From positions 62,001-126,000 of the forward strand of contig NZ_JAJMLZ010000009.1 in NCBI RefSeq assembly GCF_022227765.1: DNA of 64,000 bases, given 5' to 3'. A model generated the notes under the pieces. It ran no database searches and was not told the DNA's origin. It worked only from the letters and a program-made list of their open reading frames with translations. The translations under genes were made by a program, and so were the position numbers. This DNA comes from Ectothiorhodospira shaposhnikovii (GTDB lineage: Bacteria; Pseudomonadota; Gammaproteobacteria; Ectothiorhodospirales; Ectothiorhodospiraceae). Below are positions 44,472-52,900 of this stretch, one piece after another (position 1 is the stretch's first letter; each line of letters starts with the position of its first letter).

Positions 44472-45665
44472 TCAAAAATCCGGAATTGCGCCTAGCGCAC
44501 CTGAATGATATTTACCATACAGGTTGTCGTCCGCACGAAGCCCGGTGACATCATCAAGACGCCATGCCTCGCTTTTCAAGTCTTTTTTCTCGGTCAGATA
44601 GACCTGGTGTTTGGCCAGTAGATTGAGCACTTCAGGCGTGTGACAGGAAAAGATCAGCTGCGCGGCGTGAGGGTTGTGATGCTCATGCCGAAACATATCA
44701 AGGATTGGCTCCAGCATATGTGGATGCAGATCATTGTCCAACTCATCCACGATCGCCACCCCACCTTTGGCAAGGACAGGAAGGATGGATTCCAGCAACA
44801 CATACGCTGCCTGCGTGCCACTGGATTCATCAAAAAAACTCAGCTTGAACCGACCTTCAGCCGCACGGTGAATCCCCATGGGAATAAAGGCCTCCTCCTC
44901 CTTGCCAGGCACTTCTGACTCCCTTCTTATCTGGACCGCCTCCAGCTCCACAGCGTCCAACCCCAGATCCATTTCACAGAGCAGTTGATTCGCGCGCTGA
45001 CTCAGATCCGGGTGGTCATGAAAAAAGCGGGCGCTTTGAAAAAGCCGACCCGGCTCGAAATGGTTCCGCCCACTGACATGCAGATTGTGCGAAAAGGCCC
45101 GGAAATACCGCACCATGCGCGCCGCGAGCGGCACATCATGCACATGGGCGACGGCGATGATTGAACTGTTTTCCCGCAGGGTATCCTTGCCCCGGACTGG
45201 AAAACCAAACCGCTTCTGCTTGAGCTCGTACCCGTCCCCGATACGTTCCCTGACAAACACATAGCTGAAGGTGCGGCTCGTCCGACGATGCAAGGACTCA
45301 TGAAGCACGTGATCCCGATTGACCTCCAGACGATATCGGTACTGTTCACCCTCAAGGTCAAATTCCAGCTCAAACCCGGTGGGCTTGTCGGCCGCAAATG
45401 CGTGCGGTTGAAACGGAACCGGGTCGCCCGGCTCGGAACGCAGGTAGGATTCCGCTACAAACCAGCTCAGGAAGGCGAAGGGCTTGAGGAACTGCGTCTT
45501 GCCGGAGCCATTAGGCCCCAACACAGCGATCACCTTGTTGCCACGGGAACCATCTGCCAGTGACAGATCGTATCCCGAAGGCGCAGGTTGCCGCCCCACC
45601 CGAAAGGAAACTTCGGCCTCATCCAGAAAGGAATAGAAGTTGTAAAACCGCAGGCTGCGTATCAT
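44472..45665 (-). CDS. AAA15-type (RloA-like) ATPase inserted in the BREX operon
   Basis: A 397-residue ABC/OLD-like ATPase. Walker A is GPNGSGKT (50-57) after MIRSLRFYNFYSFLDEAEVS; the signature-like ESSGTQAAYVLLESILP, Walker B GVAIVDELDNDLHP (about 302-315) and switch His in IFSCHTPEVLNLL complete the site. This is the AAA_21/AAA15 architecture of RloA, AriA and related anti-phage sensors. The ATG at 45665 lies 106 bases after the pglX stop, a gap that may hold its own promoter; the ribosome-binding site is weak. The downstream TOPRIM-like gene is its likely effector. Confidence 0.85.
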   Translation of the reverse strand: MIRSLRFYNFYSFLDEAEVSFRVGRQPAPSGYDLSLADGSRGNKVIAVLGPNGSGKTQFLKPFAFLSWFVAESYLRSEPGDPVPFQPHAFAADKPTGFELEFDLEGEQYRYRLEVNRDHVLHESLHRRTSRTFSYVFVRERIGDGYELKQKRFGFPVRGKDTLRENSSIIAVAHVHDVPLAARMVRYFRAFSHNLHVSGRNHFEPGRLFQSARFFHDHPDLSQRANQLLCEMDLGLDAVELEAVQIRRESEVPGKEEEAFIPMGIHRAAEGRFKLSFFDESSGTQAAYVLLESILPVLAKGGVAIVDELDNDLHPHMLEPILDMFRHEHHNPHAAQLIFSCHTPEVLNLLAKHQVYLTEKKDLKSEAWRLDDVTGLRADDNLYGKYHSGALGAIPDF

Positions 45666-45771
45666 TTCAGGCCATTTCCAACAAATTTCTGTTGATAATG
45701 ACCCAAAACGACTATTCAGACAACGTCGAACTGCCCCAGATACCAGACACCCACCGCCGGAACCCGGCCGA

Positions 45772-48700
45772 TCATCCCCTCCTGCCCTGACGGCCCCGGC
45801 GGGTGGCGGCGGGCTGCCAGTGGTGCAGGTCTTCCCGGGTGAGTTCCAGGGCGCGCAGTTCTTCCAGCAGGAACTGCTCGTAGAAATCCCCCATGCGTTC
45901 GCCGTATTCCGGGTGCAGGTCGTTGTGCCATTGCTTGAGCCAGGGGATGAGTTCCTCCAGGGCCACCAGCATGGGCAGGAGCCGGGGGGCGTCCCAGCCG
46001 TCTGTTTCCTTGCGATCCACATACCAGTGGGCGATGGCCTGGGCACGTTGCAGGTGATCCAGCCCGGCCCAGCCGATGACCAGGGTGGCATCACCGGGCT
46101 TTTCACAGCCGGGCAGGCTGAAAAAACGCTCCTTGGGTACGTCCAGCTTGCCCCGCAGGGTCCAGTAACTGCTCTGGCGAAAATCCGTCGACTTGTATTT
46201 GGGGGGCACCGGAATGGGGCCGATCTCCCGGGCCTTGTCGGCCTCGGCCCGCTGCCGGGCGGCGGCGTGGGCGGCCCGCTGTTGGGCATCCTGCTCCGCC
46301 TCCGGGCTCAGCGGTTCGGCCACGCCGTGGCGGGCGTCGATGGCATCCTCCTGGCGCTGTTTGTCCCAGGTATCCTGCCAGGCACGGAAGATCTTCATGG
46401 CGGCGGGCTTGAGACGGGCGGCGGCCATCTGGGGCACCTGATCCCCGGCCACCAGATCACTCACGAGGGCCTGGAGGTCAAACAGGTCATGGCCGGTATG
46501 GAGGGTGGCGACCGCCGTGAAGGCGTCATCGGTGCGCATCTGGTCCGCCAGTTGGGCGCAGGTGATGAGCGCGGCCTCCTGGGTGCGCAGTTGGGTTTCC
46601 AGGCGGTCCAGCAGCCATTGGCGCGTGGCCCGTTCCTGCCGCTTGTCCCAGGGCTCCCGGTTCCAGCGGCGCTTGTATTCGGGCTGTTCCACCAGGGTGA
46701 TCCAGCGGTGGTGCTCGATGGCCTCCAGACGGCGCGCCACCTGATCCCGGTAGTCCGCCGGCCAGTGGTCGGGAATCTCGGTGATGGGCGTGCTGCCGTG
46801 GCGCTGAAACCAGGTGGACTGGACCTCCCCGGCGGCCATGCGGCGGGCCAGATGGATCTCGAAGGGGCGCTCGCCCAGACGCACGGGGGGCGGCGTGCCC
46901 GCGTAACGCAGGTCTTCGTCCATGAGGCCGTAGAGCCGGTAGCAGTGCCAGTCCAGTTCTTCCTGAAGGGCGATCATCTGGTGCCAGAGGTGCTCGTCCT
47001 GGGATTGGGCGTCGGTGAGGGCGGCCTTGACATCGGTTTCGTGCCGGGAGAGGACCTGCTCCGGGCCGACGGTGGATTGTTGTTGGGCGAGGTGGTCCAG
47101 TTCTCTGGACATCACCAAGACCTCTTCAGCAGAAATAATTGCAATCGGAAATTTCTTGAGTCCCGTGCCTGTAAATTCACGGAACTCTTCCCATTCAGCT
47201 CGACTTTCCTGACCAATACCCCCCTGCCCTTTGCCGTGAAAAACCTGCCTCATCCAAAACATTCCGACTGAACTGTTCAGCAATCCGAGCAGGGTCAGGT
47301 GCTCATCTTCCGTGGCACCTTCGGGCAGCTTGATGACCGGCGCGGACTGCTTGAACACCATGCCGCCCCGGTCGAGGACGAAGTGGTTGTGGGTGGCGAC
47401 GAAGGCGAAGGTGAGGGAGAGGGGAGTTTTGTATGCTGAGGCTGTGTGCTGCATATAATCAAACCATCTCAACCCAGCATCGGCCATCACACCTTGAAAA
47501 GTTTTTCGGCCCGCCAAGGTCTTACGCCAGGTCCATAGGTGATCCAGCATCCTTGATTGCGAGGATCGCTCGGTATAGGGATACCAAACCCAGGTATCAT
47601 GAACATTGGACCAATCACGCACTTGCTCGCCAATGAGAAACCCACGAAACTCTTTTTCATCAATCATGCTCTGACGCTTTCTCACGGCAGAAAACATGAA
47701 GATTTCTTCCCCGGCGATTCGCACAGCACGACCAATGGGGGATTCAGCAACATCTCCTAAAGAAGTCTCAGCCTCCTGCTCCAAATACTCCTTTAGTTCC
47801 GTAGCACCCCCGCCCCCCACACTCCAGGGATGCGTCCCATACGACGCCCGCGCCTGATCCACCACACTGACAAACTCGTTCTCGCTCCCCGGCCGCTCCA
47901 ATAGCTCCACGATGGAGCGCCATACCCGTCCCTGGGCCGCGTCTTCGGGGGTTTTCGGCTCGCCTCGTATCCCCAGCACGGCCCGTAGAGTCGGTGCGCT
48001 GGGCGCCTGATGCCTTGCAAACAGGATCACGGTGGGCGTGCCGTGGCCGGGGATGTAGGCCCCGGAGGTGTCGATCACATGGGTCAGATCCTTGCGGGGC
48101 AGGTAGTTTTCGATCAGCTTCTTGCCGAATTCCCGCTTCATGAAGCTGTTGGCGGTGATCATGCCAAGATAACCGGCACTCTGGTTCCCCTGGGCCGGCA
48201 GGGTGAGGTCGAAAAAGCGTTCGGTGAAGGGCACCCCCAGGGAATACTGGCGATGGCAAGTGGCATAGCGCCCCCGGTAGGCCTCGTTGAGGGCCTTGTC
48301 CTTCACGGTGATATAGGGGGGATTGCCCACCACCACGTGATAGGTCTGCCCCAGGATGCGCTCCAGCAGGGCCAGGTCCTCCGACTCCAGCACATGGCGC
48401 AGGGCATCGTCCTGATCCAGCATGTCCTGCTGGATGCCACCACCGATCTTTTCATGGCGCCGGCCATGGAGCAGGGAATCCCCTACCGCCAGGTTGAAAT
48501 GAAAGTCCGGGGCCTGATGCAGCCGTGCCGTGCCCGAGGCCTTCATGGCGGCGATGAGCAGGCGGAAACGGGCGATGGCGATGGCATAGGGGTTGATGTC
48601 CACCCCATGCACCGCGTCCAGGGCGCGCTGGGCCAAGTGGCGGGTGTTGGTATGGGCTTCCCTCCGCTGCCAGGCATCGAACAGGCGCTCGAAGGCGGTG

Positions 48701-49446
48701 AGCAGAAAATGCCCCGATCCACAAGTCGGATCGATCAGCCGCAGGTCCTTGAGGCTGAAGTCCTCCAAGGCCCGCTCCAGGGTGTAATCCAGGATGAAGG
48801 CTTCCACGAATTCCGGGGTCTGCAGCAAGGCGTAGCGCTTGCGCACGGATTCGGACAGGTCCTGGTAGAGGTCGCCCAGGAAGCGGGTGTCCCAATCCGG
48901 GTCGGTGAAATCGTGGATGAGTTGCCCCGTCTCCGGGTCGATGCGCTGGAAGAAGTCCACCAGATAGCGTGCCCCGTCGGCGGAGACAGGCAACTGCCAC
49001 AGGGGGTTATGGCGTCGATCCAGCAGGGCATCCAGCACCGGCTGGCGGGCCAGGTCCTCAAAGAGGCTGAGCAGGTACTCCCGCTCCCCATGGGTGGGGT
49101 GTTCATTGAAATAGGCGGTGAGCCGCTCCCGGGCCAGTTGCAGCGGGCGGCTGCCGTCGTCGCGCTCCACCGGGCCGGCCAGCAGCGGCTCGTCCAGCAG
49201 TTGGTTGTCTTCCAGAAAGCGCACGAACACGCAGGTGATCACCCAGGCCACGGCGGCCTGGGTGATCTGGGCGTCCCGCCAGGCCACCGGATGCTCGGCG
49301 GTCCGGCCGGCCTCCACCACCTTCTGGTATTCCGCTTCCAGATGGGCGATCAGCTCGGGCTGGCTTTCCAGGTACTGGGCAATGTCCTGCTCGATAGGGG
49401 GCAGTGCCCGCTGCAGGGATTGGAGCAGGGTCTGGGGGTGGATCAT
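45772..49446 (-). CDS. pglX: BREX type 2 adenine-specific DNA methyltransferase PglX
   Basis: A 1224-residue methyltransferase that marks self DNA. SAM motif I is DPTCGSGHF (239-247), with GVDINPYAIAIARFRLLIAA, and the catalytic motif is NPPYIT (375-380). The region after residue 450, expected to hold target recognition, includes VRIAGEEIFMFSAVRKRQS and GRKTFQGVMADAGLRWFDYM and is locally AT-richer. A G6CG5 run encodes VGGGGA at 543-548. The ATG at 49446 overlaps the brnA stop by ATGA. The frame is intact from start to stop. Confidence 0.95.
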   Translation of the reverse strand: MIHPQTLLQSLQRALPPIEQDIAQYLESQPELIAHLEAEYQKVVEAGRTAEHPVAWRDAQITQAAVAWVITCVFVRFLEDNQLLDEPLLAGPVERDDGSRPLQLARERLTAYFNEHPTHGEREYLLSLFEDLARQPVLDALLDRRHNPLWQLPVSADGARYLVDFFQRIDPETGQLIHDFTDPDWDTRFLGDLYQDLSESVRKRYALLQTPEFVEAFILDYTLERALEDFSLKDLRLIDPTCGSGHFLLTAFERLFDAWQRREAHTNTRHLAQRALDAVHGVDINPYAIAIARFRLLIAAMKASGTARLHQAPDFHFNLAVGDSLLHGRRHEKIGGGIQQDMLDQDDALRHVLESEDLALLERILGQTYHVVVGNPPYITVKDKALNEAYRGRYATCHRQYSLGVPFTERFFDLTLPAQGNQSAGYLGMITANSFMKREFGKKLIENYLPRKDLTHVIDTSGAYIPGHGTPTVILFARHQAPSAPTLRAVLGIRGEPKTPEDAAQGRVWRSIVELLERPGSENEFVSVVDQARASYGTHPWSVGGGGATELKEYLEQEAETSLGDVAESPIGRAVRIAGEEIFMFSAVRKRQSMIDEKEFRGFLIGEQVRDWSNVHDTWVWYPYTERSSQSRMLDHLWTWRKTLAGRKTFQGVMADAGLRWFDYMQHTASAYKTPLSLTFAFVATHNHFVLDRGGMVFKQSAPVIKLPEGATEDEHLTLLGLLNSSVGMFWMRQVFHGKGQGGIGQESRAEWEEFREFTGTGLKKFPIAIISAEEVLVMSRELDHLAQQQSTVGPEQVLSRHETDVKAALTDAQSQDEHLWHQMIALQEELDWHCYRLYGLMDEDLRYAGTPPPVRLGERPFEIHLARRMAAGEVQSTWFQRHGSTPITEIPDHWPADYRDQVARRLEAIEHHRWITLVEQPEYKRRWNREPWDKRQERATRQWLLDRLETQLRTQEAALITCAQLADQMRTDDAFTAVATLHTGHDLFDLQALVSDLVAGDQVPQMAAARLKPAAMKIFRAWQDTWDKQRQEDAIDARHGVAEPLSPEAEQDAQQRAAHAAARQRAEADKAREIGPIPVPPKYKSTDFRQSSYWTLRGKLDVPKERFFSLPGCEKPGDATLVIGWAGLDHLQRAQAIAHWYVDRKETDGWDAPRLLPMLVALEELIPWLKQWHNDLHPEYGERMGDFYEQFLLEELRALELTREDLHHWQPAATRRGRQGRRG
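47807..47818 (-). repeat. G-rich slippage-prone tract inside pglX
   Basis: On the coding strand the run is GTGGGGGGCGGGGGTGC, six G then C then five G, encoding Val-Gly-Gly-Gly-Gly-Ala at residues 543-548. Loss or gain of one base would truncate PglX roughly in its middle. Phase variation by a G-tract in pglX is known from the Streptomyces coelicolor Pgl system. Confidence 0.8.
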
Positions 49447-49682
49447 GACTTGTTTGCCGCTTCTGCCTGCAGCCGCTCGACAAGCCACACCTTTATGATT
49501 GACTGCCGCGTGACACCCACTCGTGCCGCCTCCCGGTCCAACGAATCAACCACCCATGCCGGAAAGTCCACGTTGATTCTCTTTTGCTCCAGATTCACGC
49601 GACGCGCGGTGGAAAGCTCCAGGTCATCAAGGATATCCTCTTGGCCATCATCGAATTTTTTTTCAAAATCCTTAGGCTTCAT
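49443..49682 (-). CDS. brnA: BrnA-type ribbon-helix-helix antitoxin
   Basis: A 79-residue antitoxin. The C-terminal half RINVDFPAWVVDSLDREAAR followed by VGVTRQSIIKVWLVERLQAE is a ribbon-helix-helix DNA-binding domain of the CopG/BrnA type; the acidic N-terminus (KKFDDGQEDILDDLE) would neutralise the basic toxin. It overlaps brnT by 11 bases at the start and pglX by ATGA at the end. Antitoxins of this family repress their own promoter together with the toxin, so it may influence pglX expression. Confidence 0.85.
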   Translation of the reverse strand: MKPKDFEKKFDDGQEDILDDLELSTARRVNLEQKRINVDFPAWVVDSLDREAARVGVTRQSIIKVWLVERLQAEAANKS

Positions 49683-49935
49683 ACAAGTCCACCTCTGTTT
49701 TGCGGGAACGCCTGACTGAAATCAGACGGATACGCCCCTCCCGGTATGTCACAACAGCTGACCAATGCTTAGCGTCGATCATGCCGATAAGAACAAATCG
49801 TGCCTCTCCCTCGGATTTTGCTTTTATTTCCAGGAGATATGGATCTCGCCAAAGCGCCTGAGCCGCTTCGAAGTCGATGCCGTGCTTTTGCAAATTGGCG
49901 TTGCTCTTGTTCTCGTCGAATTCAAACTCACACAT
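49672..49935 (-). CDS. brnT: BrnT-family toxin
   Basis: An 87-residue toxin of the RelE-like BrnT family. The start FEFDENKSNANLQKHGIDFE, the middle ARFVLIGMIDAKHWSAVVTYREG and the end RIRLISVRRSRKTEVDLYE match the family along its whole length. BrnT is a ribonuclease that stops growth until bound by BrnA. AAGGA precedes the ATG at 49935, and the 47-base gap after pglW is AT-rich (TTAATTATTCC), a likely site for the pair's own promoter. It sits between pglW and pglX. Confidence 0.9.
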   Translation of the reverse strand: MCEFEFDENKSNANLQKHGIDFEAAQALWRDPYLLEIKAKSEGEARFVLIGMIDAKHWSAVVTYREGRIRLISVRRSRKTEVDLYEA

Positions 49936-49982
49936 GAGTATTAATTATTCCTTTTTTACTCTCAATGCAACTCGAACTCTGG

Positions 49983-52900
49983 TCAAGCAGCCGGGCTGTC
50001 CAGCCACAGGGCCGGTATCCGCGCCCATTCCCGGGTGCCGGCGCCGTGGGGGACGGTGACGCCATCGATGCGGGCACCGTCGTGCTGGGCGTCGGTGGCG
50101 ATGAGCAGGATCAGGGCGGGGGGCTGTGCCCCTTCCAGCAGATGTCGACGCAGGTCGTTGAGCCAGGTGTTCACCAGGCCATAGCGGGCCAGCAGGCCCG
50201 GTTCGGTGAGCAGGATGGGCTCGTCGATGGCCTGGATCTCCTCGGTCATGGCGGGCAGGGCGCGGGCGATGAGTCGCTGCAGGTTCTGCCAGTCCCGGGC
50301 GCCTGGGTCGGCGGCGTCGGCGCGCAGCACCAGGGACCAGTTGGGCGGGCGGGCCATGCCGTCGCAGACCCGATGCAGGTGGCTTAACAGCAGTGCATCA
50401 AAGCTGATCCGCCTGAGACCATACTCCCGAACGAGCCTGTCGCCGGCCGGCTCATAATGGCGCGGGCGCACGGTCAGGGCCAGGAACCGGGCGCTCTCGA
50501 TAGCGATGCGGATCGACTGATCCAGGGCCTGAATGTCCTGCAGGGTGACGCCCTGCCCGTCTCCCTGGGTGCTGAAATGACTGGTGGTGAACCCGCTCCC
50601 GACCAGACTGGTGAGTCCGGCGCTGGGCAGGCAGTAGGCACCGCGACTGCCGTTCTGGAAGGTGTATTGCCCATTCCAGGCAAACCCCATGTCCAGCGCC
50701 TGCATGAGGGTGTCCAGTGACGGTCGGCCGGGTAGCGGCTCGGCAGCCGGATAGCGGCCTCGCACCCGATCCTGCACCGCCTGCACGCTCAGGGCATGGC
50801 TGCCCAGCAAGGCCCCCTGGGCCAGTTCCAGGGCACGGGCCGCCGACATGCCGATGGGATAGAACTCGGCCCGACTGGAGAGGGCCGCCCCCTGGGAGGC
50901 GGCCGCCGCCAGACGCAGCAATCGGGCGTTGCTCAGCCCCAGGGCGGCTTCCGGCGCCGGCACGTTGCGTACCTTTTCCAGGGCGCGGGCCGGAGAGAGC
51001 AGTTCCGGCTGGGCGGCACATTCGTCGGCCAGCTGGCCCAGGGCCTCGGCATAATCCGCCAAGGCTTCGCCGCTGCCCTGGGTATTGTCAGCCAGGACCA
51101 GGCGACGGCCGATGCGACGGATGATCCAGCGCGGGGACTGGCGGGCCAGCTCCGTGTCCACGGCGGCACGGGCCACCGCCTGGGCCCAGCGATCCCGCAG
51201 GTCCCCTTCCTGCAGACAGCCCCGGCGCAGCAGCAGGGCCTCGGCAGTTTCCAGGGCGGTGAGGACGCCACCGTTATCGGTCAGCACTTCGGCGATCTCG
51301 TCCCGCAGTTCGGTGATGGCCTTCTGCTTGCTCCACTGGGTGATCACCCGATCCTGCAAGGCGCGGACCTCCTGGGTGGCAATGCCGGTGTGGGCACTGA
51401 TGCTCAAGGGGGTGGGCCAGTGCACGGCACGCGGACCCGTGCCGGTGAGCGGTTCATCCAGGCGTCCCAGGTATTCATTGAGAAAACGCTGACGCAGGGG
51501 ATCGGTGGCCTTGGTGGGCCGGGGCAGGATGAGCTGGAACAGGCGGTCGATGCTGTCGTGCCCCGCTTCGCCAACGGGGAGCACCGGAACCTGATCCGGG
51601 GTTTGCAGGCGGGCCTGCAGGCGGCTGATCAGATCGGAGAGTTCCCTGCGGGTCTGGCTGCCCACCCCCACCCAGACCCGAACCTGACTGCGGTTGAGCC
51701 GGATCAGCTCGGCAACGGTGTTGATGTTGCGTCGGCTGAGCACGTCCAGGGCCTGGGGGGACATTTCCAGCAGACCGATCTGGGTATCGGGCCGGGCTTC
51801 GTCCACCGGACAGGGGGTCGCATCATGCCGGGTGTCGTGACGGGTGAGGGTGCGCGCCTGTGCGAAGATGCGGCGCCAGTCGCGCAGCATGTCCTCGGCA
51901 GTGGCAAAGCGGTGACGCACGTCGCGCACCAGTGCCCTGGCGAAGAAGGCGGTCATGGGATCTCGCACCGCGGGATCAAATACACCGCCATCCAGATCCG
52001 GGCTGCCCTCCCCCGGCGGGATGCCCCCCTCGCCGGCCACCCAGCCGGGCAGACTGCCGGCGGCCATCTCGTAGAGTGTCAGGGCGGCGGCAAAGCGCTC
52101 CGCATAGTCATCCCAGCGACGCCGACCGGCATCGCGGATAAAGGGGTCCATGTAGGCCAGGGTGCCGGCGGTGATGTTATCGGGACTGATGCCGGCCAGG
52201 GAGAAGTCGAAGACCACCAGATGCAGCTGGCTGCCCTGTTTGGTGAGGCCCAGGTTTTCCGGCTTGATGTCCCGATGGAAGATGCCCTTTTCCTCCAGTT
52301 GCACCAGGGCACTGAGCAGGTCGTCGCCGAATCGTTCCAGCAGTTCCAGGGGCACGGCACCGTGACGGCGTAGACGCTGGGCCAGGGTGCCCTCGTTGGC
52401 ATGGTCCAGCAGCAGCCCCACATGGCCATCCACCTCGATGGTCCCGCGATGGGCGACGATGGCCTGGTGGCGAAGCCTGGACAGGGTATTGGCCTCTTCC
52501 CGCAAACGGGCATTGTGGTCCGGGGAAGCGGCCATCTTGAGCACACAGGCGTGGCCCTGATGATCCACCAAAAACACCACCGATGAGGCGCCGCGCCCCA
52601 GTCGTTGACGAATGGTGATGCCCCCGGCGAAGGATTCCCCTTCCCGTGCCTCGGTGGGGGCATGCACGCGCTGAGTGTCGGGGCGCGTGAGGTCGTCTTC
52701 CAGGGCATCCAGACATTGCAGGAAGTCATCCACCGAGTCCATGCGCTGGGCTGGATCCGGATGGGTGGCGTAGTGCACCAGGTACTGCATTTCGGTGCTG
52801 GCGCCATTGATGTCATCGGTGATTTGCAGCCCCTTGCCGCGATTGAGCTTGTCGAGCAGATCCAGGTCGCTCTCGGCGGGCCGCTTGCCGGTGAACAGGT

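Noticed and set aside
43942-45665. Naming the ATPase pair as PARIS (AriA-AriB)
   Set aside because: The ATPase fits the broad family, but the small protein does not clearly show DUF4435 features, so only an RloA/RloB-like label is given.
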